Counted from the stretch's first letter, positions 16,790 to 26,356 are shown. The stretch is DNA of 48,551 nt from Micromonospora qiuiae (GCF_016863555.1 NZ_BOPC01000067.1:1-48551), one strand, 5' to 3'. The notes: generated by a model not told the origin, from the sequence alone. Translations and numbers: made by a program.

Positions 16790-17440
16790 TCAGCGGAGAG
16801 CGGTGGCGAGAGTCACGGCCTGCACGAGGGTGTCGGCGACCGGGTGACCGGAAGCCTCCAGGCGGGTCCGGTCGGTGAAACCACCGGCGTAGAGGACCAC
16901 GCGACCCCCGACCGAGAGCGCGGCGTCGGCGTCGTCGATCGAGTCGCCGATCAGCACCACCGAACGGCCGTCCACGCCGAGTTCGTCAAGGTGCCGCGCC
17001 AGCGACTCGGCCTTGCGGTCACCGCCGACCTCGGCCCGCAGCCCGTCGACCCGAGTGAAGCGCCCCGTCAGGCCGTACGTCCGCACGGCCGGCACCAGCT
17101 CGTCGTGGAACCACATGGACAGCAGCGACTGGCTGCCCGACCAGGCCGCAATCGCGTCGACGGCATCATGGGCCAGCTGACAGGTGGTCAGCCCGAGGCG
17201 GTACGCCTCGTGGAAAACCTTGTCCAGCCGGCCGAACGTCTCGCCGTCCACCGCCCGACCGAGCACCTCCGCGTAGTAGTCGGCAATCGGTCGGCGAAAG
17301 CGCACCCGATGTTCCGCCGCGGTCACCGTCGGGCCGCCCTCGCTGACGAACACGGCGTTGGTGCAGGCCACCACCAGGTCGAGATCGTTGAGCAGGGTGC
17401 CGTTCCAGTCCCACACCAGGTGGGTACGCGCAGGGATCAT
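16790..17440 (-). CDS. HAD-family phosphatase, phosphoglycolate-phosphatase-like
   Basis: A 216-residue HAD hydrolase. Motif I is HLVWDWNGTLLNDLD (Asp11 and, in the second catalytic position, Asn13 in place of the usual Asp). Motif II is in SLLSMW, a conserved Lys in DRKAESL and motif IV is VVLIGDSIDDADAAL. A helical cap lies between motifs I and II. The DWNGT motif departs from DxDGT, but related actinobacterial HADs share it. The substrate is unknown. TAGGGT (17447-17452) stands six bases before ATG 17440, suggesting a leaderless message. Confidence 0.85.
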   Translation of the reverse strand: MIPARTHLVWDWNGTLLNDLDLVVACTNAVFVSEGGPTVTAAEHRVRFRRPIADYYAEVLGRAVDGETFGRLDKVFHEAYRLGLTTCQLAHDAVDAIAAWSGSQSLLSMWFHDELVPAVRTYGLTGRFTRVDGLRAEVGGDRKAESLARHLDELGVDGRSVVLIGDSIDDADAALSVGGRVVLYAGGFTDRTRLEASGHPVADTLVQAVTLATALR

Positions 17441-17477
17441 CGCCGCACCCTATCCGGGCCGCGACCGCGATGACGGG

Positions 17478-17729
17478 CTAGAGCTGAGGGGTGGTCAGAT
17501 CCCGCAGCAGCCGGTCCTCCTCGACCCGCCAGTAGCCGTGCTCCTTGCCGTCGAGCAGCACCACCGGCAGCCGATCGCCGTACTCACGTTCCAACTCGAC
17601 GTCATCGCTGACATCCCACTCGATCCACCGGTCGCCGGTGACCGCGACCACCCGATCGAGCGCGGCCTTGGCGTCCTCGCACAGATGGCAGCCAGGTCTG
17701 GTGATCAGGGTCAGGCGGGGCTCGCGCAT
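17478..17729 (-). CDS. Glutaredoxin-like DUF836 protein
   Basis: An 83-residue thioredoxin-fold protein: LTLITRPGCHLCEDAKAALDRV with the redox pair Cys-x-x-Cys (CHLC), then WDVSDDVELEREYGDRLPVVLLDGKEHGYWRVEEDRL with the cis-proline in LPVVL. The family fits a mycothiol- or thioredoxin-linked reductase; a homologue precedes hemA in mycobacteria (recalled as Rv0508). ATG 17729 has GAGGAG upstream, though an in-frame GTG at 17741 is possible. It lies 37 bp upstream of the HAD gene. Confidence 0.85.
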   Translation of the reverse strand: MREPRLTLITRPGCHLCEDAKAALDRVVAVTGDRWIEWDVSDDVELEREYGDRLPVVLLDGKEHGYWRVEEDRLLRDLTTPQL

Positions 17730-17741
17730 CGGTCTCCTCAC

Positions 17742-18263
17742 CTCGCGTCGGCGTCCTGCACGGTGGCCGAGTCTGGCACAGCCCGCCCCGGCAGGTCACG
17801 CCCGTACGGCCACGGGCAGACGCCGTGTCCGGCCACCGCACGACCGAGGGCGCCGAAGAGCGAGCCCGTCCTACGACGACAACGCGCGCCCCGGGCCGCC
17901 GGACTCGGCTGAGTCCCGTCCACGGAACCCGGACCGGCCGCGCCGACGGCACGCCGAGGGCCGGTGAGGCATTGCCGCCGCAGCCGGAGCACCGCAGGCG
18001 GAGGCCGAAACGCCGATCGCGGCAGACCGGTGAGAACTCGCCGAGAACCCCGCTGACCTGCAGTCCCGTCCCGAGCAGCCGGGAAGTCCATTGTCAATCA
18101 CCCCCGACGGACAACCGGTCCGCCAGGCTCGCGGCGCGTCGGGAAATACTTCGGCTCTGTGTAACGGACTTGCCACGCGCGGGTGACGTTGGCCCTATCA
18201 TCACTCGGGTCGGCTCACCCCGTTTTGCGTGAGTCGACACCCCTCAGCCCGAGGAGGCCCCCC
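17742..18263. other. 522-bp gap upstream of the bldN leader, no confident gene
   Basis: Only low-complexity readings are open here. One, a minus-strand 119-codon frame (17738-18097), ends in a GTGA overlap with an alternative GTG start of the glutaredoxin-like gene, but its Arg/Pro/Gly-rich translation resembles no family. The right end should hold the bldN promoter: TATCAT at 18196-18201 is a possible -10, with TTGCCA at 18169-18174 as a poor, widely spaced -35. No confident BldD or other known box was found by eye. Confidence 0.4.
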
Positions 18264-18410
18264 GTGCCCGTGAGCGCATCGGACCAGCACCTCATGGGGA
18301 ACTGCCGCCCGCCGGCATGCCCCGGAGACAACCTGCCCAGCGGTGACCTGACCAATCGACCATCGTCCGCCGACGCACCGGCGGACGGCGGAACGGAGGC
18401 GGCACGATGA
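18264..18410 (+). CDS. Small leader ORF coupled to bldN
   Basis: A 48-residue open frame starting at GTG 18264 behind GAGGAGG at ideal spacing. Its TGA overlaps the bldN start as ATGA. The translation (MPVSASDQHLMGNCRPPACPGDN, continuing to PADGGTEAAR) has two cysteines and several prolines, no membrane segment and no recognised family. The strong ribosome site and 4-bp overlap suggest it is translated and couples or regulates translation of the sigma factor. Alternatively it could be an in-frame accident, with the true sigma start further downstream. Confidence 0.55.
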   Translation: MPVSASDQHLMGNCRPPACPGDNLPSGDLTNRPSSADAPADGGTEAAR

Positions 18411-19354
18411 CCACCTTCGGCTTCGCGCACCGCCTGGTGGGCCTGACCGATCCGGCGGCACGCATCCCGGTCAACGAGCGGGCGGGTGGTCGCGGCCCGC
18501 AGGACACCGCAGGCAACCTGCCCGCCAGGGGTGAGGGTGTCGCGAAGCGGGTGGGCAGCAGGCCACACCAGAACGAGCCGCCGCATCGACCACCGACGCC
18601 CGGCGGGAACGCGAGACCGGTTGGTGGTCGGGTCGCTTCCCCGAGCCGACCGACCATGCCGGCCCAGGCCCGGCGCGGTGGAGACGGGACGGTCAGCGAG
18701 CTGCCGGCTGCCGAGACCGCGATCCTGCCCGCCGTCCCCGCCGCAGCCGGCACCTCCACCGGCTTTCCGAGTCGCCCCGATCCGTCCGATCCGGCCACCG
18801 AGGTCTGGACCCTGGTCGAGCGCGCCCAAGCCGGCGAGGCCGAGGCGTTCGGCCTGCTCTACGACCGCTACGTCGACACCGTCTTCCGCTTCGTCTACTT
18901 CCGGGTCGGCAACCGGCAGCTCGCCGAGGACCTCACCTCCGACACCTTCCTGCGGGCGCTCAAGCGGATCGGCAGCTTCACCTGGCAGGGCCGTGACCTC
19001 GGCGCCTGGTTGGTCACCATCGCCCGCAACCTGGTCGCCGATCACTTCAAGTCCGGCCGCTACCGGCTGGAGGTGACCACCGGCGACGTGCTCGACGCCG
19101 ACCGCGAGGATCGCGGCCCGGAGGGCAGTCCGGAAGCGGCGGTGGTGGAGCACATCACCAACGTCGCCCTGCTCAGCGCCGTCAAGCGGCTCAACCCGGA
19201 GCAGCAGGAGTGCATCGTCCTCCGCTTCCTTCAGGGCTTCTCGGTGGCCGAGACGGCCCGCGCGATGGGCAAGAACGAGGGTGCGATCAAGGCCCTCCAG
19301 TACCGAGCGGTCCGGGCCCTGGCGCGGCTGCTCCCGGACGGTTTCCAGCCCTAG
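18407..19354 (+). CDS. bldN: Developmental ECF sigma factor, pro-sigma-BldN
   Basis: A 315-residue ECF sigma factor. Sigma-2 spans about 133-215 (AQAGEAEAFGLLYDRYVDTVFRF, LAEDLTSDTFLRALKRIG, DLGAWLVTIARNLVADHF). Sigma-4 spans about 255-310 (VKRLNPEQQECIVLRFLQGFSVAETARAMGKNEGAIKALQYRAVRALARLLP). The first 130 residues are a disordered Pro/Gly-rich extension, longer than the propeptide of about 86 residues that I recall for Streptomyces BldN, where it is removed by proteolysis. Identity over the sigma regions and the following anti-sigma gene support BldN, which in Streptomyces drives chaplin/rodlin and morphological genes. The start is coupled to a small ORF. Confidence 0.92.
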   Translation: MTTFGFAHRLVGLTDPAARIPVNERAGGRGPQDTAGNLPARGEGVAKRVGSRPHQNEPPHRPPTPGGNARPVGGRVASPSRPTMPAQARRGGDGTVSELPAAETAILPAVPAAAGTSTGFPSRPDPSDPATEVWTLVERAQAGEAEAFGLLYDRYVDTVFRFVYFRVGNRQLAEDLTSDTFLRALKRIGSFTWQGRDLGAWLVTIARNLVADHFKSGRYRLEVTTGDVLDADREDRGPEGSPEAAVVEHITNVALLSAVKRLNPEQQECIVLRFLQGFSVAETARAMGKNEGAIKALQYRAVRALARLLPDGFQP

Positions 19355-19628
19355 TCCGCGAACATCGTCGCCCCCGCTGCCCGGACAGCTCGGCGCCCGG
19401 GCAGCCGCGCGAGGGTGATCGATTTGCGACATTTCGGGCTCCGGCCGCCCGTAACCGGAGGGCGGCGCGGCGCGTTTCTCCGGGTGCGACCGGTGACGGT
19501 CCGGGACCTCCGGATCCCCCGGATGACGGGCGACGGCGCCAGCGGCCTCTGCCGTGGCGTCACGCGGTCATCGGTCGCTGCCGGTGACTGCGGCCGACCG
19601 GCCGCGTCCAGCGAGAGGAGGTGCCGCG

Positions 19629-20483
19629 GTGGACAACGCCCTCTTCTCCCGTCGGCGCGCCGAGCGCTTCGCGCAGCTTCTTGACGAAGCGAACGGTGGC
19701 CGACGCCATCACGTCCGTTCCCGATCCGACGACCAGCTCACGCCGCTCGTCTCGCTCAGCCAGCAGTTGGCCGCCGGCCCGTCCGCGGCCACGGCGGATC
19801 CCGAGTTCCGGGCCGGCTTGCGGGCGATGCTGCTTGCCACCGCCGCCAGGGAGGGCATCGGTGCCGCCGCCGCGCCGGCCGAGAAGGCCAGCGCCGGCCG
19901 GGGTCCGCTGCTGCCGGCCGTCACCGCTCGCCGGGCCCGCGCCCGCGGCGCGATCCTGGTCGGCATCGCGGCCGGTGCCATCGCGCTCTCCGGCATTTCG
20001 GCCGCCAGCGAGAATGCCGTGCCGGGTGACGCGTTGTACGGCATGAAGCGCGGCACCGAGCGGGCCCAGCTTGCCCTGACCGGCTCCGAGATCAACCGAG
20101 GCCAGCTCTTCCTCGGCTTCGCCCGAACCCGGCTGGCCGAGGCGTCCGCGCTGCGGAGCGACCGGACCGGATACAGCGCGGTGCTGGACGACATGGACGC
20201 GGACACCCGCCAGGGCGTACGCCTCCTCACCGGGGCTGCGGCGCAGCGCGCGGACGCCGCGCCGCTGGACGCGGTCGACGGCTTCGTCGGCCGGCAGCGC
20301 CGGGCCCTCGACGCGCTGTTGGACGAAGCGCCCCGGGCCGACCGGGAGCGCACCTCGCGCTCCCTGGTCCTGCTGGAGTCGGTCGCTGAGCGCGCCGACG
20401 CACTACGCGCCGCCATCGCCTGCGGCCAACTCCCCACCACCGCCAGCGACCATCTCGGCCCTACTCCCGGCACCTGCTCCTGA
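19629..20483 (+). CDS. rsbN: RsbN-like membrane anti-sigma factor, DUF5667
   Basis: A 284-residue protein. The N-terminal 100 residues, cytoplasmic and with no zinc-binding motif, would bind the sigma factor. One membrane helix (about 108-127, GAILVGIAAGAIALSGISAA) follows. The extracytoplasmic part begins SENAVPGDALYGMKRGTERAQLALTGSE, the characteristic opening of DUF5667. GTG 19629 has GAGGAGGTG upstream. Position directly after bldN matches the bldN-rsbN pair of Streptomyces, in which RsbN inhibits sigma-BldN. The 274-bp gap between them shows no clear signal, so it may have its own promoter. Confidence 0.85.
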   Translation: MDNALFSRRRAERFAQLLDEANGGRRHHVRSRSDDQLTPLVSLSQQLAAGPSAATADPEFRAGLRAMLLATAAREGIGAAAAPAEKASAGRGPLLPAVTARRARARGAILVGIAAGAIALSGISAASENAVPGDALYGMKRGTERAQLALTGSEINRGQLFLGFARTRLAEASALRSDRTGYSAVLDDMDADTRQGVRLLTGAAAQRADAAPLDAVDGFVGRQRRALDALLDEAPRADRERTSRSLVLLESVAERADALRAAIACGQLPTTASDHLGPTPGTCS

Positions 20484-20582
20484 GCGGTCCCACCGGATCG
20501 GGGATCGGGTCGGTCGGTCGCCTGGCCGGTTACCCTCGGATCCGGGGGCCGGCAGGCCGGCGGGCAACGTAAGGGGGAACGG

Positions 20583-21452
20583 GTGGCGCGCAGCCGCAAG
20601 GTGACCGTCAGCACCGATGCGCGCGGGCACACCGCCGGTTGGGCCGAGACCCAGCCCGCACCGCCGGTCGCACCGGATCCGAGCGTCGCCGCCTTCTTCG
20701 ACGTGGACAACACGATGATGCAGGGCGCTTCGATCTACTGGTTCGCCCGCGGTCTCGCCGCCCGCAACTACTTCACCAGCGCCGACCTGGCCCGGTTCGC
20801 CTGGCAGCAGTTGCGGTTTCGGCTGCTGGCGCGGGAGCACGCCGGGGACATGTCGCAGGCCAAGAAAGCCGCGCTGGCCTTCGTCGAGGGCTGGCGGGTG
20901 GAGGACGTCGAACGGCTCACCGAGGAGATCTTCGACGAGCTGATGGCACCCCGGATCTGGGCCGGCAGCCGACGCCTGGCGCAGGGACACCTTGACGCCG
21001 GCGAACGGGTGTGGCTGGTCAGCGCCGCCCCTGTGGAGATCGGCCGGGTGATCGCCACCCGTCTCGGCCTGACCGGCGCGATCGGTACGGTCGCCGAGGT
21101 GGTCGACGGCGCGTACACCGGCCGGCTGGTCGGCGACCTGATGCACGGGCCGGCCAAGGCCGAGGCGATCACCCAACTCGCTGCGGTGGAGGGCCTGGAC
21201 CTGAGCCGCTGCACCGCCTACAGCGACTCCGCCAACGACCTGCCGATGCTCTCCGTCGTGGGTAGGGCGGTGGCGGTCAACCCGGACACTGCCCTGCTGC
21301 GCCAGGCCCGCCAAGAGGGCTGGGAGATACGCGACTTCCGGACCGGCCGTCGGGCATTCCGGATCGCTGTCCCGTCGACCGCCGCCGCCGGGCTCGTGGT
21401 CGGCGCGGTGACCGCCGGCGTGGCGCTGCAGCGCCGCTGGCGTAGCGGCTGA
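20583..21452 (+). CDS. HAD-IB hydrolase, SerB1-like
   Basis: A 289-residue HAD subfamily IB protein. Motif I is AAFFDVDNTMMQGAS (Asp40, Asp42), motif II VWLVSAAPVEIGRVIA, and the motif III/IV region is MHGPAKAEAI then AYSDSANDLPMLSVVGRAVAVNPD. A C-terminal membrane-like helix (STAAAGLVVGAVTAGVAL) with a basic tail is present. Family members are phosphoserine- or lysophosphatidate-type phosphatases; beside an acyltransferase the latter role is attractive but inferred. GTG 20583 has AAGGGGGAA upstream. It is convergent with the acyltransferase gene, 21 bp away. Confidence 0.87.
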   Translation: MARSRKVTVSTDARGHTAGWAETQPAPPVAPDPSVAAFFDVDNTMMQGASIYWFARGLAARNYFTSADLARFAWQQLRFRLLAREHAGDMSQAKKAALAFVEGWRVEDVERLTEEIFDELMAPRIWAGSRRLAQGHLDAGERVWLVSAAPVEIGRVIATRLGLTGAIGTVAEVVDGAYTGRLVGDLMHGPAKAEAITQLAAVEGLDLSRCTAYSDSANDLPMLSVVGRAVAVNPDTALLRQARQEGWEIRDFRTGRRAFRIAVPSTAAAGLVVGAVTAGVALQRRWRSG

Positions 21453-21473
21453 AAGCGCCAGGCCCGGGGCCCC

Positions 21474-22337
21474 TCAGGGACCGAACGGGTCCGGGCGCCG
21501 TTCCAGCAACTGGTGCAGGGTCTGCTGGATCGTCTCCCGGACCTGGTCGGCCAGGTTGAACACGACCAGCGGATCGTCCGCCGAGTCGGTCAGGTGGGCC
21601 GTCGGAATCGCCGGGCAGAACTCGATGAGCCACTTGCTCGGCAGCGGCACCATGCCCAGCGGGCCGAGCCAGGGGAAGGTCGGCGTCACCGGGAAGTACG
21701 GCAACTTGAGCAGCCGGGCCAGCGGCTTGATGTCGGCGAGCATCGGATAGATCTCCTCGCCGCCGACGATCGCGACCGGGATGATCGGGGTGCCGGTGCG
21801 CAGTGCCGCCGAGACGAACCCGCCCCGGCCGAATCGTTGCAGCTTGTAGCGCTCGGCGTACAGCTTGCCGATGCCCTTGAAGCCCTCTGGGAAGACGCCG
21901 ACCAGTTCGCCGCCGCGCAACAGCCGCTCGGCGTCCGGGTTGCAGGCCACCGTCCCGCCGGTCTTGCGCGCGACCTCCGAGACCACGGGCATCCGGAAGA
22001 CCAGGTCCGCGCCGAGCAGCCGGAGGAAACGATGGGCCGGGTGCTCGTGGTGCAGGGCGGTGGAGAGAATCAGCGCGTCCAGCGCCACCGTGCCGGAATG
22101 GTTGCCGACCACCAGCCCGGCGCCGTCGGTGGGGACATTCTCCAGACCGCTGACCTCGGTGCGGAACCAGTCCCGGTAGAGCCGCCGCAGCAGCGGGTGG
22201 AAGATCGCCTCGGTCAGCTCCGGGTCGAACCCGAACTCGTCCACCTCGTAGTCGCCGGCCAGTCGCCGACGTAGGAACGCCAGCCCGCTGGCGACCCGCC
22301 GGTCCCACACATCGCCGGGCTGCTCCGCCGCCGTCAC
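21474..22337 (-). CDS. Lysophospholipid acyltransferase family protein
   Basis: A 287-residue PlsC/MGAT-like acyltransferase. The catalytic block is LVVGNHSGTVALDALIL, with an Asn-His start and a downstream Asp, though spacing differs from the classical HX4D. The second motif VGVFPEGFKGIGKLYAERYKLQRFGRGGFV and PIIPVAIVGGEEIYP complete the family pattern. It probably acylates a lysolipid at the membrane face; the exact acceptor is unknown. GTG 22337 overlaps the epimerase stop as GTGA, so the two are coupled. A homologous pair is recalled at Rv0501-Rv0502. Confidence 0.87.
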   Translation of the reverse strand: MTAAEQPGDVWDRRVASGLAFLRRRLAGDYEVDEFGFDPELTEAIFHPLLRRLYRDWFRTEVSGLENVPTDGAGLVVGNHSGTVALDALILSTALHHEHPAHRFLRLLGADLVFRMPVVSEVARKTGGTVACNPDAERLLRGGELVGVFPEGFKGIGKLYAERYKLQRFGRGGFVSAALRTGTPIIPVAIVGGEEIYPMLADIKPLARLLKLPYFPVTPTFPWLGPLGMVPLPSKWLIEFCPAIPTAHLTDSADDPLVVFNLADQVRETIQQTLHQLLERRPDPFGP

Positions 22338-23407
22338 GAGCGCTCCCCGATCGCGGCGCGCACCTGCCGGATCCCGTCGAGCACCAACTGCTCGGCGGCG
22401 GCCAGTTGCTCCCGCGTCACCACGGCACGGCCGTGGTGGGCGCGGATGAAATCGTCGAACGCGGCGGCGGTCGAGCGGGGGGTGAAAGCGTACTCGCGTT
22501 CCAGTCGAGAAATGTCCACTACCCGCCCGTGCACAAAGAGGTCGACCTGGTCGAGCCCGTAGCGGCCGTAGCCCATGGCTCGGGCGAGGGCGACGGCGCC
22601 GGACAGGCCCGGCTCCAGCACCGGCACGGCGATCCGGCCAGCACGCCGGATCGCCTGGGACAGGGCGAGCACCCCGGGCCCCGCGACGTTGTACGTGCCG
22701 GGGTGATCCTCGATGACCGACCGGTGCAGCACCTCCAACGCGTCATCGAAGTGCAAGAACTGCAACCGGGCGTCCCGACCGAAGATGGTCGGCACCACAG
22801 GCAGGGAAAAATACCTGGTCAGTGTGGTGTCGGCCGTCGAGCCGATGAACGGTGCGAAGCGCAGCACGGTGGCGGTCACGTCGGGACGCCGACGGCGAAA
22901 ACCGCGGACGTACCCCTCGATGTCGAGGATGTCCCGGCCGAAACCGCCGCGCGGCACCTCCCGTGGCTCGGTCTCCTCGGTGAAGACGGCCGGGTCCCGG
23001 AAGGAGGCACCGTACGCCGCGGTCGAGGAGCGGACCACCAGCTTGCGGAGCCGGGGTGCCCGTTGACAGGCGGCGAGCAGCTGCATGGTGCCGATGACGT
23101 TCTGTTCTTTCATCGCCGCCCGGCCGCCATGCTGCTGATCGGGGGCGCTGACCAGCGCCAGGTGCACCACGGTGTCGACGTCGAGGTCGGCGAGGAGCCC
23201 GCCGACCGCGCCGGCGTCGACGCGGACCCGCTCGACCCGGTCGAGCAAGCCGCCGACCTCGGGCGTCGGCTCCGGCACGTCGACGCCGATGACCCGATCG
23301 ATCCGGGGATCGGTGGCGAGCCGGGCGGCGACGTGTGCGCCGAGATAACGGCTGACCCCGGTCACGACGACAACCCCCGGAGGGCTCGCCGAGCCACCGG
23401 GGGTCAT
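22334..23407 (-). CDS. NAD-dependent epimerase/dehydratase-like protein, atypical
   Basis: A 357-residue extended SDR: Rossmann motif VVVTGVSRYLGAHVAARL (GxxxxxG), DVDTVVHLALVSAPD, NVIGTMQLLAACQ, VVRSSTAAYGAS and LRFAPFIG. The catalytic YxxxK expected about 30 residues after the active-site serine is not visible; the region reads GGFGRDILDIEGYVRGF, with Phe and no Lys, so it may bind nucleotide without redox catalysis. ATG 23407 is chosen because the longer frame (GTG 23530) would start inside the bS22 terminator; the start remains uncertain. It is followed by the coupled acyltransferase gene. Confidence 0.82.
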   Translation of the reverse strand: MTPGGSASPPGVVVVTGVSRYLGAHVAARLATDPRIDRVIGVDVPEPTPEVGGLLDRVERVRVDAGAVGGLLADLDVDTVVHLALVSAPDQQHGGRAAMKEQNVIGTMQLLAACQRAPRLRKLVVRSSTAAYGASFRDPAVFTEETEPREVPRGGFGRDILDIEGYVRGFRRRRPDVTATVLRFAPFIGSTADTTLTRYFSLPVVPTIFGRDARLQFLHFDDALEVLHRSVIEDHPGTYNVAGPGVLALSQAIRRAGRIAVPVLEPGLSGAVALARAMGYGRYGLDQVDLFVHGRVVDISRLEREYAFTPRSTAAAFDDFIRAHHGRAVVTREQLAAAEQLVLDGIRQVRAAIGERS

Positions 23408-23492
23408 GTCTCGCACCCACCCCGGCAGCTGAGACCGAGCCGGGACAGCCACGGCCTGATCACCTGAGCCTCCGAGGGTCGACAGTTGGCGA

Positions 23493-23530
23493 GTCACGGA
23501 GGGGCCGGGCCGCAGCCCGGCCTCCGTCAC
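23493..23530 (-). terminator. Terminator hairpin over the bS22 stop
   Basis: The arms GCCCGGCCTCCGTCAC (23515-23530) and GTCACGGAGGGGCCGGGC (23493-23510) pair over about 15 bp with a 2-nt bulge and one mismatch, around a CGCA tetraloop. The stem includes the bS22 stop codon on the minus strand. It is very GC-rich with no U-tract. It should separate the bS22 transcript from the epimerase-acyltransferase pair. Confidence 0.75.
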
Positions 23531-23628
23531 TTGCCGAGACGGCGACGCTGGACGCGGGTCTTGCGCAGCAGCTTGCGGTGCTTCTTCTTAGCCATGCGCT
23601 TGCGGCGCTTCTTGACCACCGAGCCCAT
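23527..23628 (-). CDS. Small ribosomal protein bS22 (AURKAIP1/COX24 type)
   Basis: A 33-residue, extremely basic protein beginning MGSVVKKRRKRMAKKKHRK and ending RRRLGK. It is almost identical to the short actinobacterial protein recalled as Rv0500B, found in mycobacterial 30S structures as bS22, where it lies near the decoding centre. AAAGG precedes ATG 23628. Gene order bdtA-bS22-epimerase is conserved in actinobacteria. It is easily missed for its size. Confidence 0.93.
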   Translation of the reverse strand: MGSVVKKRRKRMAKKKHRKLLRKTRVQRRRLGK

Positions 23629-23849
23629 ACGACAGCCTTTCGATGCAACGTGCGGCGCGACCGGAAGACGCCGTGAACAGTGGCGTCGGCGACCGCTAGC
23701 GGACAAACGGATCGGACCGGTGGGGTGGGCGACGGGGCGCACCAGCGGTCACGATCGCCGGTCCAGCGTAGCGGGGCCGCGACAGCGGGACCAACGCGCC
23801 CCCGGTCGATGCCCGTTCACCGGGCCTGTCGGGCCGCTTCTGCCCGCCG

Positions 23850-24059
23850 TCAGGCGGTCTCCTGGAAGGCGCCGCGGAGATACTCGTGCACCGCGTGCTC
23901 GGGCACCCGGAACGACCTGCCGACCCGTACGGCGGTCAGCTCACCGCTGTGCACGAGGCGATAGACGGTCATCTTGGAGACCCGCATCACCGTCGCCACC
24001 TCCGCGACGGTGAGGAACTTGACATCCGACAGCCGACCGTCGGACTGCGACCCGGCCAT
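23850..24059 (-). CDS. bdtA: BdtA-like MerR/excisionase-family DNA-binding protein
   Basis: A 69-residue helix-turn-helix protein of the excisionase type: FLTVAEVATVMRVSKMTVYRLVHSGELTAVRVGRSFRVPEHAVHEYLR. Its position directly upstream of bS22 matches the Streptomyces gene recalled as bdtA (BldD target A) and mycobacterial Rv0500A. The name rests on this synteny and the domain. It differs from BldC. Targets are unknown. The 221-bp gap to bS22 holds only the palindrome CCGCTAGCGG (23692-23701). Confidence 0.75.
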   Translation of the reverse strand: MAGSQSDGRLSDVKFLTVAEVATVMRVSKMTVYRLVHSGELTAVRVGRSFRVPEHAVHEYLRGAFQETA

Positions 24060-24212
24060 GGCTCACCCGACCCATCCCATGCCCGGCGCGTGCCGCCCCA
24101 CAGGTCCTCCCGCACGGCTGGCGACGCGCGTGTTACCAGTACGGTAGCGGGGCCGCTGTGACCGGCGCGATCCCTTCCTGCAACTGATCATGACCCCGAT
24201 CCCGGCAGCTCG

Positions 24213-24244
24213 CGAAAAACCCCTGGTCGGGTGGCTTGCACCCG
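24213..24244 (-). terminator. Intrinsic terminator of the efflux operon
   Basis: On the minus strand a 6-bp stem CGGGTG/CACCCG (arms at 24228-24233 and 24239-24244) with a 5-nt loop is followed after eight bases by a run of five T residues. It lies 31 bp past the permease stop. Confidence 0.55.
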
Positions 24245-24275
24245 GTTCCTCAACAACGATCATCTTCGGCCACGG

Positions 24276-25456
24276 TCACTCGGCGCGCAAGGCGACCACC
24301 GGGTCGAGCCGGCCGGCCCGTTGCGCGGGCACCACCCCGAAGACGATCCCCACCGCCGCCGACACGCCGAAGGCCAGCGCCAACGACCACCAGGTCACCG
24401 CCGCCGGAATGGGCGAGACTGCCGCCACCAGCAGCGCACCGCCCACACCGAGAGCCATCCCGGCCAATCCGCCGATCGCGGTCAGCAGTACCGCTTCCAG
24501 CAGGAACTGCACGCCGATGTCGCGGGGACGGGCGCCGACGGCCTTGCGCAGCCCGATCTCCCTGGTGCGTTCCCGGACCGAGACGAGCATGATGTTGGAG
24601 ACGCCGACGCCACCGACCAGCAACGAGATGCCTGCGATCGCGGCCAGTACGCCGGTCAGGATGCCGAGGATGTCACCGAGCACGCCGAGGATCTGTTCCT
24701 GGGTCACCGCGCTGAACTCGGTACCGGGATGCCGATCGTTCAGCTCCGCCACGATCAGCTCGCCCAGTTCGTCGATGCGTTCCCGGTCCGGCGCCTTCAC
24801 CGCGATCGCGTCCACCCGCTGCGTGCCGTACAACCGCTGTGCCGCGGTCACCGGTATGTGCACCTCGTCGTCCCGGTCGACACCGAGGCTCTGCCCGAGC
24901 GGGGCGAAGACGCCGATCACCCGGAATCGGACGCCCGCGACGTTGATCTGCTGGCCCACCGCCTCCCGGTCGGGAAACAGGATCCGGGCGACCGAGTCGC
25001 CGAGGATCGCGACCCGCCGCCCGGTGTCCACATCGGATCGACTCAGGTAGCGGCCCCGGGCCACGTCCCGGGCGAAGACCGACGGGGTGGTCTCCAGCAC
25101 GCCCTGCACGGTGGTGAAGTCCTGCCGGGTGCCGGCGCGGACGGTGGCACCGGAGGCGACCGTCACCGCGACCCGGCCGGGATCGCCGACCACCCGGCCG
25201 ACGGCGTCCACGTCCTGCAGGGTCAGCGGGGAGACCGCTGGCGCGGAACCCACGTCGAGCCGCCCCGGCACGACCAGCAGCAGATTGGAGCCGAGCCCTT
25301 CGACCTGCTGCTCGACCGTCTGCTTGGTGCCGGTGCCGATGGCCACCAGCAGCACCACCGAGGCGACCCCGATGATCACCCCGAGCATCGTCAGCAGACT
25401 CCGCATCCGGTTGGCGCGCAGCGCGTCCGACGCGACCCGCCATGCCTCGGCCAGCC

Positions 25457-25460
<4 letters not shown>
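24276..25460 (-). CDS. MacB-type ABC transporter permease
   Basis: A 394-residue membrane protein. An N-terminal amphipathic/TM segment (ALRANRMRSLLTMLGVIIGVASVVLLVAIG, about 13-42) and a large extracytoplasmic MacB-PCD domain (about 45-270) are followed by the three-helix FtsX domain containing ISLLVGGVGVSNIMLVSVRERTREIGLRKAVGARPRDI, LLTAIGGLAGMALGVGG and a final helix ending RLDPVVALRAE. MacB systems are mechanotransmission pumps rather than classical transporters. GTG 25460 overlaps the ATPase stop as GTGA. It forms one operon with the ATPase and adaptor; the exported substrate is unknown. Confidence 0.93.

Positions 25461-26352
<892 letters not shown>

Positions 26353-26356
<4 letters not shown>

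Noticed and set aside
17738..18097. 119-codon minus-strand frame ending in a GTGA overlap with the glutaredoxin-like gene
   Set aside because: No ribosome site, low-complexity translation, no family; kept only as a note on the gap.
22334..23530. Epimerase start at GTG 23530, overlapping the bS22 stop as GTGA
   Set aside because: Although it looks coupled, it lies inside a strong hairpin and the added 41 residues resemble no N-terminus of the family.
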